This document shows, in pieces, positions 26,404 to 35,304 of a stretch of DNA of 64,000 nt; the stretch's first letter is position 1, and each line of letters opens with the position of its first letter. The DNA comes from Rhizobium sp. ICMP 5592 (GTDB lineage Bacteria > Pseudomonadota > Alphaproteobacteria > Rhizobiales > Rhizobiaceae): NCBI RefSeq assembly GCF_009498525.1, contig NZ_QSNT01000001.1, positions 1,139,083 to 1,203,082 on the forward strand, written 5' to 3'. A program made the position numbers and the translations under genes. Under the pieces are notes generated by a model, which saw nothing but the letters and a program-made list of their open reading frames with translations, did no database searches and was not told where the DNA came from.

Positions 26404-29241
26404 TCATTGTCCAAAAGTACTTTTTTGAGGGAATGCGGCTGACCATTCTTGCAGCGCGGCGGCGGCTTTAGCGTAGTCGAGCTTGGAGATTGCCTCACGA
26501 ACGATCTCAAATTTCTCCTCGACCGCGTGGTTACCAAGTGCTTGCTCCAACATCTCAAACGCCTGCTGCGCATGCAGTTGGCAGTCTTCCAAAAGATCAT
26601 GCAGCTCAATCGTTAGAGCTGCCACCGCGGGAATATCCAACCTCATATCGGCCTTCGCGCGCGCGGTTGGTGCAGCCGATTGAACGAGGCGAGGAATGGC
26701 GACAAAGGCTGAGTTCAGCGCATCGGCCAATGCTGACAGCAGGGGAGGTGCAGGTGGTGGAACCGGGTGGGCCAGCCGCTCCTCCAGCATCAAGGCTAGG
26801 GTTGCGACTTCAGACAGGCCCAGCGTTGCGGAGACACCTTTCAGCGTATGAGCGAGAATACGCCCCTGTTCGAAATCGCCATTTTCTATATGGCGGCTCA
26901 AGGTGGGCACGGCATCGGCAAATTTTCGACCGAAATCGACAATCAGCTTGCGTAGCAGCGCCTCATTACCGTTCACCCTGACAAGCGCTGCCTCAAGGTC
27001 GAAAGGCGGCAGTGCGGGCGGCAGTCCGCTAAAAGGCGGAATGATGATTTGTTGCGCCGACGCAGGACTGGCGAATGCCGGGCCAGCTGTCACTAATGGC
27101 AGTCGGATCCAACGGCTTAACACGGCCAGCAGCTGTGTTGGATCGACAGGCTTGGATATGTGATCGTTCATGCCTGCCGCCAGACAGTTCTGGCGCTCGG
27201 CCTCGTAGGCATGCGCGGTCATCGCTATGATGGGCAGCCATTGGTCCCGCAGTCCCGCGCGTATTTCCCGTGTCGCATCGATGCCGCCAAGCTCTGGCAT
27301 CTGAAGATCCATCAGCACGGCATCGTAGCGGTTGCCGGCCTCAAGTACCTTCCGCACCGCGATCAAGCCGTTTTCGGCCGTATCGACATTCAACCCGCCG
27401 TCGGTCAGAATAATTTGGGCCAATTCGAGATTGATCTCATTATCCTCGACCAGCAGAACTCGGGCGCCTCGCAGCGCCGGCGCGATCATTGGCGTGTTCT
27501 CGGCGGTGTTCTTGGATGGCACTTGGTCGGTATGGGCGAATATCCACATCAACATGTCGAATAGGGAAGAGGCGCTGACGGGCTTGGATAGGAAACCGTC
27601 TATACCGAGCGTTTCGGCTTCACCGATAGCCTGCTCTCGTCCATAGGCGGAGATCATGACGATGCGTGGCCAGTCTTCACTTGGCAGGATGGATTGTAGC
27701 ACCTTGATTGCTTCTAGGCCGTTCATGCCCGGCATCTTCCAGTCGAGGAGCACCAGATCGAAGGGACGGTTTTCGGCGATGGCACCGCTGATCGCAGCTA
27801 GCCCTTCTTGCGCGGACGCTGCCAGTTCCGGGATAATTGACCAGGCTTCACAAAAGCCTTGGAGAATTTCTCGCGAACCCTCGTTATCGTCGACCACCAG
27901 CACACGCAGATTGGCAAAGGCGCCCGACTTTTGCCCGACTGCATGCCGGCGGGTTTCGTCTTCCTCCAGCATAACGGTGAAGGTGAAGGTACTCCCGTGA
28001 CCCTCTTTGCTTTCCACAGAAATGCCACCATCCATGAGGGCGACGAGTTGACGGCTGATGGCAAGTCCCAGCCCCGTGCCGCCGAAGCGGCGCGTGGTGG
28101 AGCTGTCGGCCTGGGTAAAGCTGTCGAACAGCCGTGCAACCTGTTCGGATGACATGCCGAGACCGGTGTCGCGCACCACGCCTTCGATTACGCAACGGCC
28201 ATCCCGACGTTCGCGTAAATTGAGTTTAAGGGCAACCTCACCGCTGCTGGTGAACTTTATGGCGTTGCTGAGGAGGTTCAGCACCACTTGGCTCAATCGA
28301 AGTTCGTCGCCGCGCAACATGGCCGGGATTGCCGGGTCCACCTGCCAGCCGATGGCAATGCCTTTCTCCTGCGCCTTCAGGGTGCAGATTTCCATGGCGC
28401 GTTCGATCATGGCTCGGGGATCAAAAGACGCTTTTTCCAGCGCCATCTTGCCGGCCTCAATCTTGGAGAAATCCAGGATGTCATTGAGCAGGCTCAGCAA
28501 CCGGTCGCTCGCACCACGGATCTTGGTGACGTAATCGTGCTGTCGTGCTGTGAGTTCTGTTCGGCCGAGGAGATGGCTGAAGCCGAGAATGGCATTCATC
28601 GGCGTACGGATCTCGTGGCTCATATTGGCCAGGAATAGGCTTTTGGCCGCGTTGGCTTGCTCGGCTTCGTGCGTACGAACTTCGAGCGTCTCGTTCTGCA
28701 TGGCGAGAGCATGGCCCATATTTTCGATGCGCTCGAAGGCGTTGACCAGTTTTTTGCTGAGCCAGATCAGCACGGTCGTCTGGAAAATAACGATGCCCGC
28801 ATGCAACAGCACCCGGTTAACGCCCGCGTCGTTGACGAAGACCGCTGCTGGCACGGTATAGTTCAGCACCAAATGATGTAGGGCAATGGCACTGGCCGCC
28901 AGCAGCAGGCTAGGCGCGTCGAACCAGGCGATTAAAAGAGCCAGAGTGGCGAAGAAATACATATGCATGTCCATCTGCCAGCTCAGGCCGGATGTCAGAT
29001 AGACCAGCAGCGCCGGCTCACCCATCAGCGCAACCGAGCTTAGATAGCGTGTGACCGGCGCACTGCCCTTGAAATACCAGAATAAATGTGTGGTCGCCGC
29101 AAACAGCCCGGCCAGCAGAACCGGCATGAGAACGGGTTTGCCAACATAGAACGCGATCGCGATAAAGAAGGGGACGTGAAGCCAAAGCAGGGGAACAAGC
29201 AATCGTCCGAAACCAGTGCGCAGGCGGGCGATTTCATTCAT
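26404..29241 (-). CDS. Hybrid sensor histidine kinase with two receivers and an Hpt domain
   Basis: A 945-residue membrane kinase. About five to six hydrophobic segments fill residues 15-165, without a large periplasmic domain. HisKA has His209 in NMSHEIRTPMNAI; the ATPase domain has NLLSNAIKF (322-330), DTGLGM and GGTGLGLAIS. Receiver one spans about 445-570 with Asp500 in LLDWKMP, receiver two about 593-712 with Asp645 in LMDLQMP, and Hpt has His798 in AHTLKGVSATLG. A full phosphorelay is thus built into one chain. No separate output regulator is next to it. Its ATG overlaps the stop of the small gene upstream (ATGA), so the two are coupled. Confidence 0.93.
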   Translation of the reverse strand: MNEIARLRTGFGRLLVPLLWLHVPFFIAIAFYVGKPVLMPVLLAGLFAATTHLFWYFKGSAPVTRYLSSVALMGEPALLVYLTSGLSWQMDMHMYFFATLALLIAWFDAPSLLLAASAIALHHLVLNYTVPAAVFVNDAGVNRVLLHAGIVIFQTTVLIWLSKKLVNAFERIENMGHALAMQNETLEVRTHEAEQANAAKSLFLANMSHEIRTPMNAILGFSHLLGRTELTARQHDYVTKIRGASDRLLSLLNDILDFSKIEAGKMALEKASFDPRAMIERAMEICTLKAQEKGIAIGWQVDPAIPAMLRGDELRLSQVVLNLLSNAIKFTSSGEVALKLNLRERRDGRCVIEGVVRDTGLGMSSEQVARLFDSFTQADSSTTRRFGGTGLGLAISRQLVALMDGGISVESKEGHGSTFTFTVMLEEDETRRHAVGQKSGAFANLRVLVVDDNEGSREILQGFCEAWSIIPELAASAQEGLAAISGAIAENRPFDLVLLDWKMPGMNGLEAIKVLQSILPSEDWPRIVMISAYGREQAIGEAETLGIDGFLSKPVSASSLFDMLMWIFAHTDQVPSKNTAENTPMIAPALRGARVLLVEDNEINLELAQIILTDGGLNVDTAENGLIAVRKVLEAGNRYDAVLMDLQMPELGGIDATREIRAGLRDQWLPIIAMTAHAYEAERQNCLAAGMNDHISKPVDPTQLLAVLSRWIRLPLVTAGPAFASPASAQQIIIPPFSGLPPALPPFDLEAALVRVNGNEALLRKLIVDFGRKFADAVPTLSRHIENGDFEQGRILAHTLKGVSATLGLSEVATLALMLEERLAHPVPPPAPPLLSALADALNSAFVAIPRLVQSAAPTARAKADMRLDIPAVAALTIELHDLLEDCQLHAQQAFEMLEQALGNHAVEEKFEIVREAISKLDYAKAAAALQEWSAAFPQKSTFGQ

Positions 29242-29624
29242 CGGATTGCCCCTTTGCCATTATCGACAAGACCGAGACAGCTGCGTTGCGTCGGTGCGTC
29301 GAGTACCAGCCATGCGCCGGCAGCATAGAGCGCGGCGATGAGGTCCTCCGGTTCGTCGGAGCGGCGTTCGCCCACGGGCGCGCGGCGCACGACGATAATA
29401 TTGGGCAATGCTCCGCCGGCAATTATCCGTCCACCGGCCGCTGCGACCAGGAAGGCCATCCGGTCCTCCTTCCACCACGGCGGCCCGATGACGGCCATCT
29501 GGGCATCGGGCGCCGGATTGCCAAAGGTCATGGCACCGATGCTAAAGGCACTGACAAGCAGCAGTGCCAAAGCCGGTAAGATCGCCACCAACCCGTGGTT
29601 TTTAGAGCAAGTCCCTGATGTCAT
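29238..29624 (-). CDS. Small exported or membrane-anchored protein coupled to the hybrid kinase
   Basis: About 128 residues. A hydrophobic segment (LVAILPALALLLVSAFSIGA) near the N-terminus is a signal peptide or anchor, and the rest would lie outside the cytoplasm. ATG 29624 is preferred over an in-frame TTG at 29645, though neither has a strong ribosome site. It overlaps the kinase gene by ATGA and may modulate or sense for it. No family is recognised. The AT-rich DNA upstream (TATAAT-like elements near 29670) probably holds the promoter of both. Confidence 0.7.
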   Translation of the reverse strand: MTSGTCSKNHGLVAILPALALLLVSAFSIGAMTFGNPAPDAQMAVIGPPWWKEDRMAFLVAAAGGRIIAGGALPNIIVVRRAPVGERRSDEPEDLIAALYAAGAWLVLDAPTQRSCLGLVDNGKGAIR

Positions 29625-30199
29625 AAGGTATCCGTTGAGCGCCAATGGGACAACCTAATGTACATTATACTATACAATATCAATCTAAATAATATCTATC
29701 GGATTAGATCAGATTTCGATTAAGTTTATCAATTCAATATTAGAAAATTCCAGCTGATTGACAGATTTCGCCAAGTTGTTTGATTTTTCTGCGTGGGCTA
29801 TGCGAGCTGGATGTGATCTGCCATGGATAATTTTCTCCAGCCCTATCCTTTACAGCACGCCAGCACATCAAACTGTGAAGCAGGCCGGAACGTCGCCCCT
29901 AGGCCGACGGAATCCAACATATTGATCCGGTTACGTAAATGCGCGCCAAAGTGGGGTTGCGACCGACGCGGCGATAACCCTATTAATTTCTTAGTTTTCG
30001 GCACATTTCCAAATGGTTGTTGCAGGGATTAACGGGGTGGACTGGTATGCCCCCGCCGAATGATCTGGGTTGTCTGGTGGCGGTCCGTTAGTCTGAAGCG
30101 CTTGGGTTTGGTGGTCCAGCTTGGAGCGTTAGCCTCCGACGCTGGTGCGGCCGCTTTGGCCCGCCGAAGTCACTGCACCGCCAGCCTATTCCGACGGCG
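29625..30199. other. AT-rich intergenic stretch
   Basis: About 575 bp without a convincing gene. The part near 29650-29760 is clearly richer in A and T than the surroundings and probably holds the promoter of the kinase operon. The part after 30020 reads as decayed DNA next to the IS3 fragment. Confidence 0.5.
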
Positions 30200-30412
30200 T
30201 CAATAGCCAAGAGCTGCGTGAGGACGGCTCTCATTGTATTCCCTACGCCAGGCTTCGATCTGCCTCTTGGCCTCGGATAGGGTTTCGAACCAATGCAGGT
30301 TCAGACACTCGTGGCGCAACGACCCGCTGAAGCTTTCGATGAAGGCATTGTCCGTGGATCTTCCCGGTCGAGAGAACTCGATGCGGACTTTGTGGTGATA
30401 CGCTCTGATGTC
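30200..30412 (-). mobile_element. IS3-family transposase (OrfB) C-terminal remnant
   Basis: The minus strand reads VRIEFSRPGRSTDNAFIESF, then SGSLRHECLNLHWFETLSEA and REYNESRPHAALGY before a TGA at 30200-30202. This is the end of an IS3-group rve-type transposase, including the third acidic residue of the DDE triad (the E in NAFIES). Upstream the frame is broken by a TAG near 30420 and the rest of the element is missing. It is a different copy from the one at 23.6 kb and borders the signalling block on the right. Confidence 0.85.
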
Positions 30413-30528
30413 GATACACTAGCAGTCTAGGGTGATACCCAGAACTCTGATCCTGCGCCGGGTGACCATTTCTTTTTCGTTCGCACGCCTATAAATAACG
30501 GCGTCCGCATCTATAGACCGGACGCAAA

Positions 30529-30551
30529 ATGGGCCGGCATAACCGGCCCAT
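30529..30551 (-). terminator. Likely intrinsic terminator of the flotillin-like gene
   Basis: A perfect 9-bp inverted repeat (ATGGGCCGG, 5-base loop, CCGGCCCAT) lies seven bases after the stop of the flotillin-like gene. On the minus strand it is followed by TTTT, so it fits a rho-independent terminator. Confidence 0.75.
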
Positions 30552-30557
30552 CCACAA

Positions 30558-32594
30558 TCAATGCTGCTCGATCGGCGCCGGCACCGCAGCCGGCGAACCA
30601 AGCCGGTCGGCGACCAGCATCGACAGCATCATTTCCACAAGGCCATTGGCGGCTCCCTTCTCACCACCAGCTCCGCCGACCTGGATCTGCGGCACGAGCG
30701 GCAGCCTGCCGTTCTCGATCGCCTCGGCGAAACGCATGAGGACCTGCGAGTGGAGCTGATAGTCTGGCCCTCCGAAGGCGGCTACCTTCTTCTCGGTGGC
30801 CTCGGCTTCCGCCAGACCGACGGCGCGCACCTTCTCGGCGTCCGCAAAACCGGTCGCCTTAATGCGCTCGGCGTCGGCAAGCGCGATAGCCTTGATCCGG
30901 TCGGCCTCGCCCAGGCCGGCGAGGCGCACTTTCTCGGCCTCTGCCTTGGCCGTGACCTGAATGGTTTCTGCCTGCTGACGGGTGCGGGCGAGTTGTGCCT
31001 TACCCTCGTTCTCGCTGATCTCGATGGCGAGCGCGGACGAGGTGATATTGGCCTGCTGCTGAGCGAGCGCTTCCTTCTCACGCAGCGTGCGCTCCTGAAT
31101 GGCGGCTGCCTCCTGCAATTTATAAGTCTCGACCTTTTCGACCGCGATCTGACGCTCGCGCAGCTGGATCAGGATCTGCTCTATGCTGTTCTGGCCATTG
31201 GCAGCGCGCGGCGTACCGATCAACACTTCCTGCAGTTCGAGACTGTAGGAGGCGAATTTTTCGCGCATCTCCTCGCCCGACTTGCGCTGGATATCGCTGC
31301 GCTCCTGCAAAAGCTGGATCAGCGTCTTTGTCTGGGCGATATTCTTGAAGTAGGCCGAGACCATCGGATCGAGCGTCTGTTCGACCAGCCGCTTGATGTC
31401 GCCGAAACGCTGCACCACGAGCGGTGCCTTCATATAGTCGATATGCACGACGACGGAAAGCGGCAGCACAGGCTCGAACGCATCTTTGGTGATCAACGAC
31501 ACTTCAGACAGGTTCTCGTCCAGCCTATGCTCGCCGAACTGTTCCTTCGTCCATTTGAGCACGAAGTTGGTGGTCGGGACGATGATGATATTGCCGGCAT
31601 AGGTGTTGAACGCATATTTGCCCGGCAGCAGCGGCGTTGACCAGACGCCGCGGGCGCCGATTTCGACCAGCTCACCGTGACGGTAGGCCTGTCCGGATAT
31701 ATCCGTGCCGTGGCGGCCATTATAGGAGACGACGACGCCAACAGTGCCGACGCTGATGATGGTCTTTTCCACCAGCTCGACAGTCGCGAAGATGCGATTG
31801 AGGAAGTAACTGCCGTCTGCGAGTACCTGCAATTGCCTGCCCCGGTAACCGCCGGCGTTGAGAAACTTCTCCGGATCCTGGAAATTGTTGTGGAAGTTTA
31901 GATCCTTCGGGTCATTGGCAACGGTCGGCGCAATGATCTCGCCATCCGGGAGCGCCGGACCATCGTGGATGGTGACGATGCCGATCATGTCCTCGGCGTC
32001 ATGGATAAGAACGGGCTCGAAGCCATTCCGCTCCGTGATCAGCGTGGACATGTCGGCAAACAGACTTTGTTCCGACGAGTTCAGGTTGACGGCATAGGTC
32101 GATTGCGCGGTCAGCACGATGAATTGGGCGAGATTGATGGCATAGGTGCCTTCGCGCAGGATCTTGCGCTGCGGACCCTTCTGGCCGCCCTTTATGAGAA
32201 AGCCGCGCACATCCTGGAAGTCATCGGCTTCGATATTCGACGCAAGCGTCTGTGTCGGCGGCAGCGGTCCGCCGTCACGGGCGAAGACATAGCCGATCTG
32301 GCCCTGCGGGATGGTCACGAGATTGGCTCGATGCATCGAATACTGGAACGGCATGAAGAAATGCAGGCCGCCGCGCACCACTTCTGGCTGGAAGCCGGCC
32401 TCGCCGTTGAGCGCAATGAAGCCATTCTTGACGGAGCCGCGAAAACTCCACAGCTTTTCGAGAATACCGAGTCTGTCGTTAGGGATATAGCGGATCATGC
32501 CGCTCCACCGGAACAGGATTGCCAGCACGATGACCGGGACGGCGATTTCGATAGCCTTCCATTCCATCGGACCGAGATATTGCAGAGGTTCCAT
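30558..32594 (-). CDS. Large flotillin-like SPFH/Band-7 protein
   Basis: A 678-residue protein with one N-terminal membrane segment (IEIAVPVIVLAILF, about residues 15-28), a long SPFH-like region and a C-terminal Ala/Glu-rich coiled coil. Between about residues 560 and 625 a short unit recurs (AEKVRLAGLGEADRIKAIAL, then ADAERIKATGF, ADAEKVRAVGL, AEAEATEKK), typical of flotillin tails. Bacterial flotillins arrange membrane microdomains and scaffolds; a role in envelope stress is possible. Start ATG 32594 has AGGAGA upstream. The gene stands alone with its own terminator; no NfeD partner is next to it. Confidence 0.85.
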   Translation of the reverse strand: MEPLQYLGPMEWKAIEIAVPVIVLAILFRWSGMIRYIPNDRLGILEKLWSFRGSVKNGFIALNGEAGFQPEVVRGGLHFFMPFQYSMHRANLVTIPQGQIGYVFARDGGPLPPTQTLASNIEADDFQDVRGFLIKGGQKGPQRKILREGTYAINLAQFIVLTAQSTYAVNLNSSEQSLFADMSTLITERNGFEPVLIHDAEDMIGIVTIHDGPALPDGEIIAPTVANDPKDLNFHNNFQDPEKFLNAGGYRGRQLQVLADGSYFLNRIFATVELVEKTIISVGTVGVVVSYNGRHGTDISGQAYRHGELVEIGARGVWSTPLLPGKYAFNTYAGNIIIVPTTNFVLKWTKEQFGEHRLDENLSEVSLITKDAFEPVLPLSVVVHIDYMKAPLVVQRFGDIKRLVEQTLDPMVSAYFKNIAQTKTLIQLLQERSDIQRKSGEEMREKFASYSLELQEVLIGTPRAANGQNSIEQILIQLRERQIAVEKVETYKLQEAAAIQERTLREKEALAQQQANITSSALAIEISENEGKAQLARTRQQAETIQVTAKAEAEKVRLAGLGEADRIKAIALADAERIKATGFADAEKVRAVGLAEAEATEKKVAAFGGPDYQLHSQVLMRFAEAIENGRLPLVPQIQVGGAGGEKGAANGLVEMMLSMLVADRLGSPAAVPAPIEQH

Positions 32595-33306
32595 CTTTCT
32601 CTCCTATGGGCGCACGGGTTTGTCCACCCGACGGACGCCTGGTTGGTGTTGGTTATTAAGGCGAGGAAATTGCGCCCATACACTCGACGCACTGAGGGCG
32701 TGTCGAACGCTTGGGCTGCTCATTGTCTGGGAAAATGACCGCGCATCCCGAGTCTCCACTAAGGGACGGCGTGGTCGTAAGTGGTCTCACATCGGTGTTG
32801 CCTTGATAGACATCGCGAGGAAGACGTAAGGAATGCCCCTATAGGTTTAAAGTCGGCCAGTTTAGGAATCGGATAAGTACTTCCAGTGATTTCAATATTT
32901 TTAGTATTCAATTCTACTGAATTATCCCACTGCGGCCTGATCGTTTTGACAGGCGTTTCCATTGCAGTCAGATCCCGGACTGGCATATTTGATCCTTCTA
33001 GCGATCGATCTCGCTTTGCAGAAACCGAAGTCCACCTTTCACTTGCTGCTGACCTTGCTAGGCGGAGACAGGCCTATGACGTATTTCACTATTTTGAATC
33101 AATTGCGGGCGATCGTAAAATGGAAAACTGGATGAGTTTCGTTTGGAATTCAACACTCTGCCGTCAAAATCGCAACAATGAGAGCGGCTGCTCCAATTAA
33201 TAATCAGGCATCGGTCAGTGCGTCGGCGTCCGTCAAAGTTTAACGGATTGATATCGAGAAACTTTGCAACCTGTACGGTATGTCTTTTCCGGCAGGAGAT
33301 AAAGAT
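32595..33306. other. Gene-poor stretch between flotillin-like and EF-hand genes
   Basis: About 710 bp. Several short frames of both strands were inspected; none has a good ribosome site with a recognisable protein. GC is lower after about 32870. It probably holds the two outward promoters and decayed DNA. Confidence 0.5.
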
Positions 33307-34809
33307 ATGCGTTGCAAGCAAGCTCTATTTACAACTGTTGTTCTTCTTTTGTTTGTTGGGACCGGACACCCGCAGGAGGCTTCTTCTCTGAAGCGACCGG
33401 CCGAAATCCTGATGCCGCGGATGGTCGATTCCCGGGAAAGTTATATCGCTGCTATCATGCTACCTTTCCGCGCGAATGCGCAGGATCGCAAGACCCTTAC
33501 GCAAGACGATATCAATCGCAAGGCCGGGCGCGATCGGGCGCTGCGTAAATCGATGCTGATGGGCGTGTTTTTTAATACGGATGTGAACGGCGATAACGTT
33601 CTAGACGCTAATGAATTGGCGCACATGCAGATCAATTCCGAGCTCCGCAATCGCAGTTGGACGACGGCAGATATGGATGGCGACGGCAAGGTCACCGTGG
33701 CCGAGGCATTGGCGTTTACGGCTCAAGCGGCGGAGAAGTCGACGAATGTGCCTGACCGGGGCCAGTTGGAACGGCTACTTGCCCTTGATCCCAACCACGA
33801 TGGCAAGCTTACCGCCGACGAGCTTGAAGCAATCGCGACCGCGGCGTTTGCTTACTACGACAAAGATGGCGACGGCATTCTCTCACCAGACGAAAAGGAC
33901 GCCCTCAACCGCGACTCCGCGGTGATCCAGAAGACGGAGATCCTTCGTCAGCAGGTGGGGCGTTGCGCGTTCCCGAAAGCTGATCCGCGGCAAAAGGTAT
34001 ATGTGATCGCTTCGTACGAGGGCGGTACATTGTCGAATACGACGGTCTCGGGCCAGGACAAGGAGACAGAAACTTCCACGATCGACATAGCTGACGGAAG
34101 CGACCCGTTGTATCTGGCCGTCTCCTCCTACACGCCAATGATCTGGCGTATCACTGGCCACGTCGAGCGCGTTGCCAGCTTCTTTGGCTCCGCCCGTGGA
34201 GGCGTCGGTGTCCTTGGTCTCCCCAGAGAGAAAGTTGTGCTGACGGGCGACCAAGAATGCATCAACCGACTTGAGAAGAACAGCGTAAGTTCTCAGGCCT
34301 ATCTCGGCACGCTCGCTTCGGTTCTGGGGCATCCGATAGACGGCGTTCTCTTCCGATATACGGCATTCGATATCAGTTTGCCGTCGGACGCCAAAAGGAT
34401 TGACGAAGACTGGCAGGCGGGCAAGAAGACGAATGTGGACTTCACTCTGAACGGCTTGCCCTCACAGGAGAGGACTCCAGCCTTCCCGCAGACGCTTTCT
34501 TCGCTGAGGCGGTTCAGTCCCGGTGGTATCGCCAACATCGATCCGAAACAGGTGGTCGCGTCGGAAGCTGCGGAGCGCTACCAGATCCTTCCACAAGAGG
34601 CCGGGCTCCTGCAATTGCTGCAAGACGGATCGCTGGAGGAGACTGGGAAGGGCTATCTCGCACGCAAGCCGTTTGCCAGGTATCCGGCTGGGTTGGCCGG
34701 AGCACATTCGGTTGCCTTTGTCTTTCCTGAAGGAATGCAGCTTCCGGCTGGGAGCCGAGGCCATTCGCGCGTACAGGTCTTGCTTGGCGATAACGGGCCG
34801 AAGCCTTAG
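33307..34809 (+). CDS. Exported EF-hand protein
   Basis: About 500 residues. A Sec signal peptide covers roughly residues 1-24 (FTTVVLLLFVGTGHPQ). Four calcium-binding loops follow in the first half: DVNGDNVLDANE, DMDGDGKVTVAE, DPNHDGKLTADE and DKDGDGILSPDE, all with acidic residues at the chelating positions. The second half (about 230-500) has no motif I recognise; it includes a DIADGSDPLYLAVSSYTPMI stretch. ATG 33307 is chosen because AGGAG lies eight bases upstream; ATG 33280 would put extra residues before the signal. Calcium binding outside the cytoplasm is well supported, the function of the second half unknown. Confidence 0.85.
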   Translation: MRCKQALFTTVVLLLFVGTGHPQEASSLKRPAEILMPRMVDSRESYIAAIMLPFRANAQDRKTLTQDDINRKAGRDRALRKSMLMGVFFNTDVNGDNVLDANELAHMQINSELRNRSWTTADMDGDGKVTVAEALAFTAQAAEKSTNVPDRGQLERLLALDPNHDGKLTADELEAIATAAFAYYDKDGDGILSPDEKDALNRDSAVIQKTEILRQQVGRCAFPKADPRQKVYVIASYEGGTLSNTTVSGQDKETETSTIDIADGSDPLYLAVSSYTPMIWRITGHVERVASFFGSARGGVGVLGLPREKVVLTGDQECINRLEKNSVSSQAYLGTLASVLGHPIDGVLFRYTAFDISLPSDAKRIDEDWQAGKKTNVDFTLNGLPSQERTPAFPQTLSSLRRFSPGGIANIDPKQVVASEAAERYQILPQEAGLLQLLQDGSLEETGKGYLARKPFARYPAGLAGAHSVAFVFPEGMQLPAGSRGHSRVQVLLGDNGPKP

Positions 34810-35304
34810 CGTGAAGCGGTAGCCGCATTGAAGAATTGGTGGGTTCACACCAATCCGTGGTCAGATCTCAGTGGAAATGAACAGCTTGTTCTCATGAGTG
34901 CCTTCGGTATTTGCTGCATAGGCACTTTTGTTTTCAGATACTTGGAGATTGCCCGCTCTAGCGCGATCTGCCATGTTCCTAAGCTGATCTCGGTCCGTTC
35001 ATGCTGTCGGCTGTTCTGACCAGAACGGACCTCCGCTACCACATGTACCGGTATTCAGTGCGAGTTTGGGAATCAGAAGCGAACAGAAAAGTGGTTTCGT
35101 TGCTAGACGGAATATTGGAAGAACAGTGAGAGGCTTTGGCAACTCATGCGTAACGCATATTCCGTGGTGTCCTGGTGGGATCTCGAGTGCAAATCATCCG
35201 CTCTGCCTATTTTTGTATTGCTATAACATATTGAATATCATAAGAAAAAAGACTGATCTTGAGAAGGTTGTAGTCTCGATCTTATCCTTCATAAGGATTG
35301 TCTC
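34810..35304. other. Intergenic stretch upstream of the cob cluster
   Basis: About 495 bp. No confident gene is seen; a 63-codon frame at 34828 with a hydrophobic middle lacks a ribosome site. I looked for a cobalamin riboswitch B12 box upstream of cobG and did not see one by eye. The AT-rich end near 35215-35270 is likely the cobG promoter. Confidence 0.45.

Noticed and set aside
30561..31640. 359-codon plus-strand frame
   Set aside because: It is antisense to the flotillin-like gene, whose minus-strand protein has clear domain structure, repeats, ribosome site and terminator.
34828..35019. 63-codon frame with a hydrophobic middle upstream of cobG
   Set aside because: TTG start, no ribosome site, no recognisable family; kept only as a note in the intergenic entry.
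34810..35304. Possible cobalamin riboswitch before cobG
   Set aside because: No B12-box-like sequence was visible by eye; a covariance-model search would be needed to exclude it.
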